From JAFAGX01 sp035623335 (lineage in GTDB: Bacteria > Acidobacteriota > Terriglobia > Terriglobales > Acidobacteriaceae): DNA of 64,000 nucleotides. A program made the translations under genes and the position numbers. The stretch is from the NCBI GenBank assembly GCA_035623335.1, contig DASPTQ010000124.1, forward strand, positions 46,433 through 110,432. The letters are read 5' to 3'. Positions 1 through 9,317 of this stretch are shown piece by piece. The notes beneath the pieces were generated by a model. It saw only the letters and a list, made by a program, of their open reading frames with translations, made no database searches and was not told the DNA's origin. The first letter of the stretch is position 1, and each line of letters opens with the position of its first letter.

Positions 1-1168
1 GGGCGAGGATGTGGGTGAAAAAGGGTTCAAAGCTGACATCGACCATCGCATCCTGGGTCAACATCCGCCGGGCGATGGGCAAAAGCACGCTGCGGAACTT
101 GGCCTCTTGTATGTTCCTGAGCATCACCCGCTTGCTGCCCTTCTGCTGGACCACGCGATCATCATTCGGCAGATTGTAAGCCGCCGCCTGCACGCCGTGC
201 GCGCCGTCGCCGGCACTCAGAATTTCGTCCACCACGCGAAGGGGAGCCGCCGCCCCCAGCTTGGGGTTGCGGTAGCCGGGGTCGATCGGCAGGTGGTCCT
301 CAATTTCCTGGAGGTGCTGGGTAAACAGGGAAAGTTTTCGCGTCTCGCTGTCATCGCGCAGATTGACGTAGGCCTCGAAGGCCGCCTTGTAGCCGAACAG
401 TTGGTCGTTGTAGGTCTCATACGGACCGATGGTGATATCAAGCGGAGCGTCCAGATCCATCCAGGCCAGGTCGCTTTCGTAGTAGTCGTTCGAAAGGAAG
501 GCGTCGGCGCGCAGCTCGAGAAACTTTTTGAGCGAATCATTCTCCGTGAGGGCAGCCGCTTCCCGCAGCAAGCCCGCCGAGCGCGCGAGATCGTCGTGGT
601 ATTCCTGGCTGTAGGGCACCGAAAATAGGCTGTTGGTCGCCGGCGGCAGGGTTCCCTTGGTGCGAATTACGGTAAAGAAGCTCTTCGCCTGCTGCTGTTC
701 CGGGGGCGGCAACTGCGCCACCCATTGCTCAAAAATCTGCTTGGTCATGGCCTCGGGATAGAAGTTCGCGCCGGGCGGTTTTGGTTCTGGGACGCCAGGA
801 ACAAACGCCTGATCGTCATCGATCTCCGACCACGGGCCCTGGTTCAGCCGAAAGTAGTCGCGACGCGCCTTGCCGAGCGCCGTGGTGTCCTTCTCAAGCC
901 GGGCGTAGAGCTCCAGATTTCCGCTCCACTGTTGCTCGAGAAATACCCGGTTCAGAATACGTGCCGCTTCGATCAGCTTGACCAGTGCCTGCTGGTCGCC
1001 CGAGGAGAGCTTCGACGTATCCACCCGAATGGGGGTGGGGGCAAAGCGCGCTGCCATCTTCTCCAGTTGCTCGAGATCGGGCACTGGGGCCTTCTTGGCG
1101 GGAAGGGTGGAACCCGCGATCGCTCCCAGCAGCACCAGTCCCGCGACCCAGCTCGAGATCCATTGCAT
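1..1168 (-). CDS. Dipeptidyl-peptidase III-like (M49) protein, C-terminus beyond window
   Basis: The reading frame opens at an ATG at 1168 and runs off the left edge with no stop, so about 389 N-terminal residues are visible. Residues 1-20 look like a signal peptide (MQWISSWVAGLVLLGAIAGS). The stretch ITIGPYETYNDQLFGYKAAF, about two thirds along the visible part, is the hallmark of M49 zinc metallopeptidases, which remove dipeptides from peptide N-termini. The zinc-binding helices expected further on are outside the window, so activity cannot be judged. The gene is divergent from the foldase gene starting at 1331, and the 160 bp between them should hold both promoters. Family assignment is good; substrate is unknown. 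Confidence 0.8.
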   Translation of the reverse strand, partial: MQWISSWVAGLVLLGAIAGSTLPAKKAPVPDLEQLEKMAARFAPTPIRVDTSKLSSGDQQALVKLIEAARILNRVFLEQQWSGNLELYARLEKDTTALGKARRDYFRLNQGPWSEIDDDQAFVPGVPEPKPPGANFYPEAMTKQIFEQWVAQLPPPEQQQAKSFFTVIRTKGTLPPATNSLFSVPYSQEYHDDLARSAGLLREAAALTENDSLKKFLELRADAFLSNDYYESDLAWMDLDAPLDITIGPYETYNDQLFGYKAAFEAYVNLRDDSETRKLSLFTQHLQEIEDHLPIDPGYRNPKLGAAAPLRVVDEILSAGDGAHGVQAAAYNLPNDDRVVQQKGSKRVMLRNIQEAKFRSVLLPIARRMLTQDAMVDVSFEPFFTHILA

Positions 1169-1330
1169 GTTCAGTTCTCCACTCCTCCCACAGCCCTCAA
1201 CCATGCCCAAAAACGGGGCAACCTAACCGGCCGAGGACTAGCTCGAACCGCCGGCCGGAAGTACAATCGAACCAGCCCCTGCGATGCCACTGCCCCAGGA
1301 TGCGCTGGGGGGCAGGGTGGGGAGAGTCAT

Positions 1331-2416
1331 ATGCGTATACGGTTGCTCTACTGCTTGCTCGCCTTGCTGACGGCTTCCCTGGCCAGCAACGCCGACCAGG
1401 TCATCGAGGAGATTGTAGCGCGGGTTGACAACCAGATTATCACCCGCAGCGAATATTTGCGCAGCGGAGAAGAACTGAAGAAAGAGGCGCTCCAGCAGGA
1501 CCCGGTCAACGCCGAGAGAATTGTCGCCGACCGCGAGAAGGATGTGCTTCGCGACCTGATCGATCAGCAGCTCTTGTTGGCCAAGGGCAAGGAGCTGGGC
1601 ATTAACGGCGACACCGACCTGATCAAGAAGCTGGATCAGATGCGCAAGGAAATGAACCTCGAGAGCATGGAAGACCTGGAGAAGGCGGCGCAGGGGCAAG
1701 GAGTCTCTTTCGAGGACTTTAAGCAAAACATGCGCAACCAGATCATCACCCAGCAAGTCATCGGCCGAGAAGTGGGTTCGCGGATCAGCATTTCCAAGGA
1801 GCAAGAGGAGAAGTTTTACGAGGAACACAAGGCCGATCTCGATCAACCGGAATCGATCCGGCTGAGCGAAATCCTGGTTTCGACCGAAAAGAAGCCCAAT
1901 GACTCCCGCGACGAGGCCACCATCCTGGCCGCCGCCCAGGAGAAGGCCAACCGCCTGCTCGCGGAGATCAAACAGGGTGCCAAGTTCGAGGACGTCGCCA
2001 AAAAGGACTCCGATGGGCCGACCGCAGCTCAGGGCGGCGACCTCGGCGATTTCAAGCGCGGAACTTTGGCCAAAGAGCTCGAAGACCAGACCTTTGCCAT
2101 GAAACCGGGTGAGGTTTCCGACGTAACCCGCACCAAGCAGGGATTCATCATCCTCAAGGTCACCGCGCACACCGAGCCTGGTGTGCCGCCCCTCGATAAG
2201 ATTGAACCGCGCATTCAGGACGCCCTGTACATGCAAAAGCTACAGCCCGCCCTGCGCGAGTATCTCACCAAGTTGCGCGAGGAAGCTTCGATCCATATCA
2301 AAGATGGGTACGTCGATACCGGCGCCAGCCCCAATCAAACCGAGCCGGTCGAAACTGCGGCCAAAGATGACAAGGCCAAGCCGCTCAAAAAGAAGAAGAA
2401 GTTAGGTTTGTTTTAG
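1331..2416 (+). CDS. SurA-type periplasmic peptidyl-prolyl cis-trans isomerase
   Basis: A 361-residue exported foldase. The frame is open far upstream, but ATG 1331 is chosen because a GGGGAGAG ribosome site lies 4-10 bases before it and the protein then begins with a signal peptide (MRIRLLYCLLALLTASLASN). Residues about 25-170 match the SurA N-terminal chaperone region, with VARVDNQIITRSEY near the start. Residues about 175-290 form a parvulin rotamase domain, with LSEILVSTE and AQGGDLGDFKRGTL. The tail is very lysine-rich (KPLKKKKKLGLF). It probably assists outer-membrane protein folding, as known for SurA. It has one parvulin domain where E. coli SurA has two. It may share a transcript with the downstream HD/OB gene 76 bp later. 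Confidence 0.9.
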   Translation: MRIRLLYCLLALLTASLASNADQVIEEIVARVDNQIITRSEYLRSGEELKKEALQQDPVNAERIVADREKDVLRDLIDQQLLLAKGKELGINGDTDLIKKLDQMRKEMNLESMEDLEKAAQGQGVSFEDFKQNMRNQIITQQVIGREVGSRISISKEQEEKFYEEHKADLDQPESIRLSEILVSTEKKPNDSRDEATILAAAQEKANRLLAEIKQGAKFEDVAKKDSDGPTAAQGGDLGDFKRGTLAKELEDQTFAMKPGEVSDVTRTKQGFIILKVTAHTEPGVPPLDKIEPRIQDALYMQKLQPALREYLTKLREEASIHIKDGYVDTGASPNQTEPVETAAKDDKAKPLKKKKKLGLF

Positions 2417-2492
2417 TTTAAGCTGGACGGGCCGGAGCGACAGCAGCCTCGAACATCGCTTTTGGTCGCCATGCGGCGATCCAGGTTCCCCC

Positions 2493-3593
2493 ATGAAGGA
2501 CTTCTTCTTAGCCGACTGTGGCCAGCATGAAAACAAAGTCATTACCTCCAGCTTTGTGGTCATTGCCAAGCAGATCAAGCCGAAAAAGACCGGCGACCCC
2601 TATCTGGCCCTAACCCTGGGCGATCGCACCGGCCAGATCGAAGCCAAGATGTGGGACAACGTCGAAGATACCCTCGACACCTTCGACGAAGAAGATTTCA
2701 TCAAGGTGAAGGGCCTGCTGAACCGGTACAAGAATCGTTTTCAGCTGACCATTCACAAGCTGCGCAAACTGGCCGAATCCGAAGTCGACTTCTCCGACTA
2801 TCTGAGGAAAACCACCAAGGACATTGGCGAGCTTTGGCAGACGCTGGCCGGCTTCGTTGCCTCCTTTCAGAACGAGCACCTCAAGGCCCTGATGGAAGCC
2901 TTTCTGTCGGACCCTGACATCGCCGAAGCCTACCGCAACGCTCCCGCCGCCAAGGCCTTGCATCACGCCTACATTGGCGGTCTGCTCGATCATGTGGTCT
3001 CGCTGGTACGCTCCTGCGATCTTGTTTGCCGCAATTATCCGCAGATCGATCGCGATCTGCTGCTGACCGGAGCCATGCTGCACGACATCGGGAAGATTTT
3101 CGAGCTCAACTACAATCGAACGTTCTCCTACACCACGCGCGGGCAGCTGCTCGGACACATGATCATTGAGCTCGAGATGCTGCATGCCAAGCTGGCCCAG
3201 CTGCCGGGTTTTCCCGAAGAGCTCAAGATCCTGGTGGAGCATCTCCTCATCAGCCATCACGGCCAGTATGAATTCGGTTCGCCCAAGTTGCCCATGTTTC
3301 CTGAGGCGCTCATGTTGCACTATCTGGACGATCTCGACTCCAAAATGGAGGCTATGCGCGCCCACTTCGAGCGGGAAGCCGGCTTGGATGGGGCTTGGAC
3401 CGGCTACAACCCTTCCTTGGGTCGACCTTTGCTCAACCGCACCAAATTCCTGGAAACCGAGGCGGCGGCCCGGGTTACAGCCGCAGGTGGCGACTCGGGC
3501 AAAGCGGCTCGAGGGAGCTCCGAAGTTACTGGATCGGCCGAGCCCTCGCCTCCCCAGGTGGTGTCAGCGGCGGACTCGGACCATCAGGATTGA
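2493..3593 (+). CDS. YhaM-like 3'-5' exoribonuclease (OB-fold plus HD domain)
   Basis: A 366-residue protein with the two-domain layout of the YhaM family. An N-terminal OB-fold (residues about 10-100, containing LTLGDRTGQIEAKMWDN) should bind nucleic acid. An HD phosphohydrolase domain (residues about 150-310) carries HHAYIGGLLDH, GAMLHDIGK and a later HH pair (LISHHGQYE). These are the metal-binding residues of active HD enzymes. Family members degrade RNA or single-stranded DNA from the 3' end with divalent metal. The last 50 residues are low-complexity and Ser/Ala-rich, probably disordered. It follows the foldase gene on the same strand after 76 bp. Confidence 0.85.
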   Translation: MKDFFLADCGQHENKVITSSFVVIAKQIKPKKTGDPYLALTLGDRTGQIEAKMWDNVEDTLDTFDEEDFIKVKGLLNRYKNRFQLTIHKLRKLAESEVDFSDYLRKTTKDIGELWQTLAGFVASFQNEHLKALMEAFLSDPDIAEAYRNAPAAKALHHAYIGGLLDHVVSLVRSCDLVCRNYPQIDRDLLLTGAMLHDIGKIFELNYNRTFSYTTRGQLLGHMIIELEMLHAKLAQLPGFPEELKILVEHLLISHHGQYEFGSPKLPMFPEALMLHYLDDLDSKMEAMRAHFEREAGLDGAWTGYNPSLGRPLLNRTKFLETEAAARVTAAGGDSGKAARGSSEVTGSAEPSPPQVVSAADSDHQD

Positions 3594-3738
3594 TTGCCGG
3601 AGCGGTCGAACGGCGACGATGTCACCCAGGCTCCCGTACGGCTCTTCGGGCTCAGCCTTTCCGAAACTTGGCCGTGAAGCATACACTGATTTTGCGCAGC
3701 TTCGCGCAATCGCGCGATCTCGATTTCCGGAGATGACG

Positions 3739-4956
3739 ATGGCCAGCGTAACCCGCACCAATCCTCTCTCTTATCTCGGCGAACAATTGAGCGAGCTGAA
3801 AGCCAAGGGCACGTATTTTCGCTTGCGTGTGCTCGAGGACGAGCAGGCTCCGGTCTGCCACTTCGATGGCAAGCAGGTCATCAACTTGGCGTCGAACAAC
3901 TACCTCGGTCTCACCACTCACCCCAAGCTGCGGGAAGCGGCGCTCGCTGCCATCCGCCAATACGGCGTCGGCTCGGGGGCGGTGCGCACCATCGCCGGCA
4001 CCATGAAGATTCACATGGAGCTCGAAGAAAGGATCGCGCGTTTTAAGCAGGTCGAGGCCTGCGTGGTCTTTCAGTCGGGATTCGCGGCCAACGCCGGCAC
4101 GGTCTCGGCGGTGCTGGGAAAGGATGATTTCATCATCTCCGACCAGCTCAATCACGCTTCGATCATCGATGGTGCGCGGTTGTCCCGCGCCAAAATACTG
4201 GTCTTTGACCACAAGGATATTTCCCACGCCGAACAACAGCTCTCCAGCGTCAAAGACCTGCCGGGCAAGAAACTGCTGATCACCGACGGCGTGTTCTCGA
4301 TGGACGGAGATATCGGACCGCTGGCGGCCCTGTGTGATTTGGCGGAAAAGTACGGCGCCATCATGATGGTCGATGACGCCCACGCCTCGGGCGTGCTCGG
4401 CCGCAATGGCCGCGGCACGATTGATCACTTTCACATGCATGGCCGGGTCGATATCCAAGTAGGAACCTTGTCGAAGGCGATCGGGGCCCTGGGCGGTTAT
4501 GTTTGCGGAACCCGGGACCTGATCGATTTTCTCTACCACCGCGCGCGTCCTTTTCTGTTTTCGACTTCGCATCCGCCCTCGGTGGCCGCCACCTGCCTGG
4601 CCGCCTTCGATGTTCTCGAACACGAGCCGGAGCTGATCGAGAAGCTTTGGGAGAACACCCGCTTCTGGAAGAAGGAGCTCGGTCTGCTCGGTTTCGATAT
4701 TGGCGGCAAGATTACACCCGCCAGCGAAACGCCGATCACGCCGATCATCCTCGGCGACGGTAGACTCACCATGGATTTCTCGCGTCAGCTGTTTGCCGAG
4801 GGAGTGATGGGCACCGGCATCGCCTTTCCCACCGTACCCGAAGGCAAGGCGCGCATTCGCACCATCGTGACCGCCACCCACAGCAAAGATCAGCTGGAGC
4901 GGGCGCTCGCCGCCCTCGAACGGGTGGGAAAACGGATGGGAATTTTAGGGAACTAG
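3739..4956 (+). CDS. kbl: Glycine C-acetyltransferase-like PLP enzyme (alpha-oxoamine synthase family)
   Basis: A 405-residue fold-type I PLP enzyme. ATG 3739 is preferred over 3733 because GGAG at 3729-3732 sits 6 bases before it. Visible motifs are NLASNNYLGL near residue 45, SDQLNHASIIDGARLSRAK, MMVDDAHASGVLGRNGRGT, and VGTLSKAIGALGGYV, whose lysine should form the Schiff base. The family condenses an amino acid with an acyl-CoA. Overall similarity is closest to 2-amino-3-ketobutyrate CoA ligase, which splits 2-amino-3-oxobutyrate into glycine and acetyl-CoA. No threonine dehydrogenase gene is adjacent, so a BioF-like or other oxoamine synthase activity cannot be excluded. It converges with pyrC, 18 bp away. 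Confidence 0.8.
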   Translation: MASVTRTNPLSYLGEQLSELKAKGTYFRLRVLEDEQAPVCHFDGKQVINLASNNYLGLTTHPKLREAALAAIRQYGVGSGAVRTIAGTMKIHMELEERIARFKQVEACVVFQSGFAANAGTVSAVLGKDDFIISDQLNHASIIDGARLSRAKILVFDHKDISHAEQQLSSVKDLPGKKLLITDGVFSMDGDIGPLAALCDLAEKYGAIMMVDDAHASGVLGRNGRGTIDHFHMHGRVDIQVGTLSKAIGALGGYVCGTRDLIDFLYHRARPFLFSTSHPPSVAATCLAAFDVLEHEPELIEKLWENTRFWKKELGLLGFDIGGKITPASETPITPIILGDGRLTMDFSRQLFAEGVMGTGIAFPTVPEGKARIRTIVTATHSKDQLERALAALERVGKRMGILGN

Positions 4957-4974
4957 CCGAAGGCTGCCCGCGGC

Positions 4975-6282
4975 TCACCGCTGGGTTCCATAGACGATCC
5001 TTCCCCCCACGATCGTAGCCACAACCTTGCCGGTGAATTGCCATCCGTCAAAGGGCGTGTTGCGCGCCTTGGACTGCGACTTTCCGGCTTCGAAGGTCCA
5101 GCGCTTCTTGGCATCAAAGATGGTCACATCGCCCCAGCTGCCGCGCTCGAGCGTACCCCGGCCACGCAGGTTGACCACGCGCGCCGGGCCAGCCGTAAAC
5201 AGCTCCACAATCCTCGGTAGAGGAATCTTCTGTTGCCCGTGCAGTCGAGTAATGGCCAAGGCCAGGGCAGTCTCCAGTCCGGTGATACCAAACGCCGCCT
5301 TCTCAAATTCAACCAGTTTCTCCTGGGGAGCGTGGGGAGCGTGGTCGGTAGCGATGGCATCCACCGTCCCATCGGCGAGTGCTACCAGAAGCGCCTCGCG
5401 ATCGGCAGCCGAGCGCAGAGGCGGATTCATCTTGCAATTGGTGTTGTAGTCGCCGACATCGAGATCGGTGAGGGTAAAGTGATGAGGTGTGACCTCACAG
5501 GTGATGCGGACCTGGCTGCGTTTGGCGCGGCGCACCGCCTTCAGAGCCTCGGCGGTCGAGAGGTGGGCGATATGCAGGCGGCTGCCTTTGGCTTGTTGGG
5601 CCAGACGCACATCGCGATCGACCAGGCTGGCCTCCGCCTGGGATTTCATGCCATGCAATCCGAGGCGAAACGACGCCGCTCCCTCGTGCATCGAGGCGTT
5701 TTCGGTCATCCGCGTATCTTCCGCATGCTGAATCACCGTAAGGTCGATCCCGGCCGCCAGGCGCAAGGCGTCTCGCATGACCTCTTCCTTGAGGATCGGA
5801 CGGCCGTCGTCGCTCACGCCTAAGGCGCCAGCCTGCTGCAAGCCGCGAAAATCGGTTAGCACCTCTCCTTGGCTTCCCCAGGTGGCCGCCGCGATGGGGA
5901 AGACGTTGACCAGGGCTCCGCGTTCCCTCTGCTGTATCCATTGAACCCATTCCCTTGAGTCGACCACGGGCGTAGTATTCGGCATACAGCAAACGGAAGT
6001 AAATCCTCCCGCGGCCGCCGCCGCGGTGCCGCTGGCAATGGTCTCTTTATAGCTTTGACCCGGTTCCCTCAGATGCACGTGCAGGTCGATGAACCCGGGG
6101 GCCACCACCAGCCCGCGCGCCTCAAACACCTCCTCGGCTCCGGATCGAAGGTGCGGGGCAATCTCCGCCACCCGGCCGTCCTTGAGCAGCACCTCCATCG
6201 GTGCGTCCACTCCTGCCGCAGGATCGAGGAGATGGCCGCCTTTGATCAGCAGCGAACTAGGTCGAGAGGAATCCTTTGCCAT
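4975..6282 (-). CDS. pyrC: Dihydroorotase
   Basis: A 435-residue class I dihydroorotase, the third step of de novo pyrimidine synthesis (carbamoyl aspartate to dihydroorotate). The metal-site motif DLHVHLREPG lies near residue 67, followed by CEVTPHHFTLTD, NPPLR and ATDHAPH, which place the remaining metal and substrate ligands. Length is normal for the family. It is the last gene of the minus-strand cluster pyrR-pyrB-pyrC, 37 bp after the pyrB stop, which supports co-transcription and a true catalytic role rather than an inactive paralogue. Confidence 0.95.
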   Translation of the reverse strand: MAKDSSRPSSLLIKGGHLLDPAAGVDAPMEVLLKDGRVAEIAPHLRSGAEEVFEARGLVVAPGFIDLHVHLREPGQSYKETIASGTAAAAAGGFTSVCCMPNTTPVVDSREWVQWIQQRERGALVNVFPIAAATWGSQGEVLTDFRGLQQAGALGVSDDGRPILKEEVMRDALRLAAGIDLTVIQHAEDTRMTENASMHEGAASFRLGLHGMKSQAEASLVDRDVRLAQQAKGSRLHIAHLSTAEALKAVRRAKRSQVRITCEVTPHHFTLTDLDVGDYNTNCKMNPPLRSAADREALLVALADGTVDAIATDHAPHAPQEKLVEFEKAAFGITGLETALALAITRLHGQQKIPLPRIVELFTAGPARVVNLRGRGTLERGSWGDVTIFDAKKRWTFEAGKSQSKARNTPFDGWQFTGKVVATIVGGRIVYGTQR

Positions 6283-6319
6283 AGGTCCGTGTTCCTAAAC
6301 TTGCGGTAGGACATGGGTT

Positions 6320-7237
6320 TCATCGGGCTTTTTTGAGAGCCCTTGCCAGTATCGCCATTCGTACCCGCACTCCGTTCCGTACCTCCTCGACAATCACCGA
6401 CTGCGGACAATCCGCCACTTCCCAGGTCAGCTCCAGCCCACGGATGATCGGCCCGGGATGCATCACCAAGGCATCTCGCTTGGCCAGTCTCAGCCGGGCC
6501 ATCGTCATTTGATATCGCGCCACGTAGTCCTCGAGCTGAACCTTCAACCCGGCCAGGCGCTCCTTTTGCAGCCGCAATACCAAGATGACGTCAGCGCCGC
6601 GGATCGCCTCTTCGGCGGTGCGCGCGATCTCCAGATGGGGTGCAAGCAAGGTGGCCAGCTCGGGCAACAGTTCCGGCGGCCCACACAGGGTCACCCGCGA
6701 CCCGAACTTGGTTAACAGGTGGATGGCGGAGCGGGCGACCCGGCTGTGAGAGATGTCGCCGAGGATTACCACCTTCAGCCCCTTGAGCGTCTTCTTGTGA
6801 GCCAGGATGGTGTAAGCGTCCAGCAAAGCCTGGGAAGGGTGCTCGTGCATACCATCTCCGGCGTTGATGACCGGAATTTTCAACTGACGGGCGATGAGCA
6901 GAGGCGCGCCGGCCGATGGATGCCGGACCACCAGAACATCGGCCCCGACCGCCTCCAAGGTGTAGCCGGTATCAAGCAGGGACTCGCCTTTCTCAATGCT
7001 CGAACCGCTCGATAGCACCAGGGTCGTCATCGCACCCATCGATTTGGCCGCAATTTCGAAGGAACTGCGGGTACGGGTCGACGCTTCGTAGAAGAGCAGC
7101 AACACCCGTTTGCCGCGCAGCAGGAGCTTAGGTTTCAGGGGATTCATGCGGCGGGCGAGCTGCAGCAGCGCCGCCATTTCCGGGACATCCAGATGTTCGA
7201 TATCGAGCAGGGAACCGGGTGCAACTTTGGTCATCAC
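6320..7237 (-). CDS. pyrB: Aspartate carbamoyltransferase catalytic subunit
   Basis: A 305-residue enzyme that joins carbamoyl phosphate and aspartate. The carbamoyl-phosphate loop EASTRTRSSFE lies near residue 50, HPSQALLD near 133, and VMHPGPI near 260, as in PyrB. No regulatory PyrI gene is present, so allosteric control of the E. coli type is not expected locally. The gene sits between pyrR (49 bp upstream) and pyrC (37 bp downstream) on the same strand. The start has two adjacent Met codons; either is possible. Confidence 0.95.
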   Translation of the reverse strand: MMTKVAPGSLLDIEHLDVPEMAALLQLARRMNPLKPKLLLRGKRVLLLFYEASTRTRSSFEIAAKSMGAMTTLVLSSGSSIEKGESLLDTGYTLEAVGADVLVVRHPSAGAPLLIARQLKIPVINAGDGMHEHPSQALLDAYTILAHKKTLKGLKVVILGDISHSRVARSAIHLLTKFGSRVTLCGPPELLPELATLLAPHLEIARTAEEAIRGADVILVLRLQKERLAGLKVQLEDYVARYQMTMARLRLAKRDALVMHPGPIIRGLELTWEVADCPQSVIVEEVRNGVRVRMAILARALKKAR

Positions 7238-7286
7238 TTGCCTGGTTCAGCGCAGGGGGGCAATGCCCGCGCCTGGAAGGGTTGGA

Positions 7287-7808
7287 CTATCCTTGTCTTT
7301 CCACCAACAAAACTTTTTCCGTATTGTCCAGTTCGCGCAACTTGACTTCGATAATTTCCTGTTCGGTGGTTTGCACCTTGCGTCCGACAAAGGTTGCTTC
7401 AATCGGTAATTCACGATGTCCGCGGTCGATCAGCACGCAGAGCTGGACGTGTTTCGGCCGACCCTGGCTAAACAGTGCATCCAAAGCTGCGCGACAAGTT
7501 CGTCCGGTATAGAGCACATCATCGACGAGCACGATCTTTTTCCCGGTGATGGAAAATCCGATCTCGCTCGGCTGCACCACAGGCTTAGGACCGACGGTCG
7601 AGAGATCATCGCGATAAAGGGTGATATCGAGCGTACCCACCGGGACCGGCGCCTTTTCGATGCGCTCGATCATTTCCCCGAGGCGCTGAGCCAGAAAGAC
7701 CCCGCGACGCCGGATGCCCACAATCCCCAGCTGGGCCGCCCCGTCATTTTTCTCGATGATCTCATGCACCAGACGAACCAGCGTGCGCTCAATCTCCGAG
7801 GCGGACAT
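7287..7808 (-). CDS. pyrR: PyrR bifunctional regulator / uracil phosphoribosyltransferase
   Basis: A 173-residue type I phosphoribosyltransferase. The PRPP-binding loop KIVLVDDVLYTGRTCRAA is clear in the second half, and the start MSASEIERTLVRLVHEIIEK matches the family N-terminus. This makes ATG 7808 more likely than the longer frame from 7901. In many bacteria PyrR binds pyr mRNA in response to UMP and attenuates the operon, and it may also convert uracil to UMP. Its position as first gene before pyrB and pyrC fits that role. I did not identify a convincing PyrR RNA-binding loop or attenuator in the 49 bp before pyrB or upstream of pyrR. Confidence 0.9.
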   Translation of the reverse strand: MSASEIERTLVRLVHEIIEKNDGAAQLGIVGIRRRGVFLAQRLGEMIERIEKAPVPVGTLDITLYRDDLSTVGPKPVVQPSEIGFSITGKKIVLVDDVLYTGRTCRAALDALFSQGRPKHVQLCVLIDRGHRELPIEATFVGRKVQTTEQEIIEVKLRELDNTEKVLLVERQG

Positions 7809-7925
7809 GAGCTGGGTCTTCTCTTTTAAGTTGCTAGGACGGGGAAAGGAGCGTGGAGTCATGAACGCTGCATCATACGCGGTCGAAGCGTCAGGGAGCA
7901 AGCCAAAGGCGGCAAGTGACGGAAT

Positions 7926-8564
7926 CTACGATCTTTCTCTCCGCCGCAGGAGGGCCGCCGCCAGGCTGCCGCCGAGACTGGAAAACACCAGAAAAATGAA
8001 AAACATCGCCACCAACATCAAGCCCATGAATAAGGCCAGGCCGGGCGGGCTCTTGAGGTAGGTCACGTACTGTTGGGCCTGCGGGTCGGAGGTGCGCAAC
8101 GCCTGCTGCTCGATGGTCTCGAGCAGCAAAGCCCGAACCTGACCTCCGCTGTGGAAAACCAGCATCTCGATGGCCGTGAACACAGCGAAAATTCCGAATC
8201 CAAGAACTCCGCTGACTGCCCCCAGACGTGCTCCCATCCCAGGGCTTAGGGTTCCCGCAGGGTTGCGCCGGCGGTAAAACAGAACTGCCATAACCCCGGC
8301 AGAGATCATGCCTAAGCCAAAGGCTCCCAAGGGGATGAACATGAGCCCGGCGGCGATCAGTCCGGCCAGTGCCGCCGAGGGAAGAGCTTGGGACCACTGG
8401 ATGCCTGCGGGCACGACCGGAGCGGACGGAGCGAGAACGTCAGCCCGCTCTCCCGATCGTCGAACTTCCTCACTGGCAACTCGGATCTGGGCTGCGCCGC
8501 AGTGAGGGCAAAACGCGGTCCCGTCCTCGACCGGAGCGCTGCATTGATAGCAAGGATGTTCCAC
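7926..8564 (-). CDS. Zinc-ribbon membrane protein of unknown function
   Basis: A 212-residue protein beginning with a small zinc ribbon (HPCYQCSAPVEDGTAFCPHC, two CxxC knuckles). A linker follows, then four hydrophobic segments, around residues 55-100, 125-150 and 185-210, consistent with an integral membrane protein with the ribbon in the cytoplasm. No catalytic motif is visible. Such zinc-ribbon plus DUF4199-like or plain TM proteins are common in Acidobacteriota. It lies 117 bp upstream of pyrR on the same strand, without an obvious functional link. Confidence 0.7.
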   Translation of the reverse strand: MEHPCYQCSAPVEDGTAFCPHCGAAQIRVASEEVRRSGERADVLAPSAPVVPAGIQWSQALPSAALAGLIAAGLMFIPLGAFGLGMISAGVMAVLFYRRRNPAGTLSPGMGARLGAVSGVLGFGIFAVFTAIEMLVFHSGGQVRALLLETIEQQALRTSDPQAQQYVTYLKSPPGLALFMGLMLVAMFFIFLVFSSLGGSLAAALLRRRERS

Positions 8565-8717
8565 GTACTCTCAAGGTACAGCACAGAAAATGACCGTGCA
8601 AGGAAATGCCAGCGCGAATCGCGCCGAATCGGCAAGCTATAATTGGCGCACACGCATGCCATTCTCGTCCGGTGCACTTCACTGCTCCATACGATCGCTT
8701 GGGCGCAGCTGGCCGCT

Positions 8718-9317
8718 TCAGATTGATCCCTGTTTACCCCGGGTGCGGATATAAACCAGGGAAAAATCGGAGCCTTTGCCCTGTGGCTCGACCGACACGA
8801 TATGCTGATTCTCTTCCGTACCGGTTTTCAACTCGATGACGTTGCCGCTATTGTTGCCCTCACAGTTGACCGGCTTCGGCTTTTGCTCCCCGGCTTTCAT
8901 GTGGAGGTCGCCAGCTTGCCGGTCGCTGTGACACTCGACAACACCACCATACTTTTTTAACTGCTCCCGATAGAAGGTCAGAATCTTGGCTGGCGCGTCA
9001 TCCGATTCGTACTCGACAGCAACCACCTTGAGGCCGAATACTCCACTCGAGATATTCACGTTGGCGCTCTTGGTGTCTTCGTCGCTGGTCTTTGGTTTGA
9101 GTCGCGCCCCGGGATACACCTCGAGACCGGTGTCCCGTACATCGGCGTCCTCGTTGACATGGATTCCCCCAAAGGGCGTGTCGATGTCGACCTTGCTGTT
9201 GCCGCTCTTGTCATGATCCTTGACGCTGACGGAGCAAGCCGGTAGAGCGAGCCAAGCCAGCAGCGCCATCGCGACCATCAGCAGGGTCTTATGCTCTCGC
9301 AGCTTAGGGATGAACAT
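8718..9317 (-). CDS. Predicted lipoprotein, unknown function
   Basis: About 199 residues from ATG 9317, chosen for the GGAGG site 5 bases upstream. The N-terminus is a lipoprotein signal, with hydrophobic core LLMVAMALLAWLALPAC whose cysteine follows LPA, a good lipobox. The mature part is hydrophilic and contains no catalytic motif I recognise. The segment AKILTFYREQLKKYGGVVEC resembles the periplasmic sensor-like domains described in Acidobacteriota lipoproteins. The start overlaps the end of the GH3 gene by 14 bp, so the two are probably translated from one message. Confidence 0.75.
   Translation of the reverse strand: MFIPKLREHKTLLMVAMALLAWLALPACSVSVKDHDKSGNSKVDIDTPFGGIHVNEDADVRDTGLEVYPGARLKPKTSDEDTKSANVNISSGVFGLKVVAVEYESDDAPAKILTFYREQLKKYGGVVECHSDRQAGDLHMKAGEQKPKPVNCEGNNSGNVIELKTGTEENQHIVSVEPQGKGSDFSLVYIRTRGKQGSI

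Noticed and set aside
3652..4881. Long minus-strand frame opposite the Kbl-type gene
   Set aside because: No family motif, and the plus strand carries a full PLP enzyme; typical high-GC shadow.
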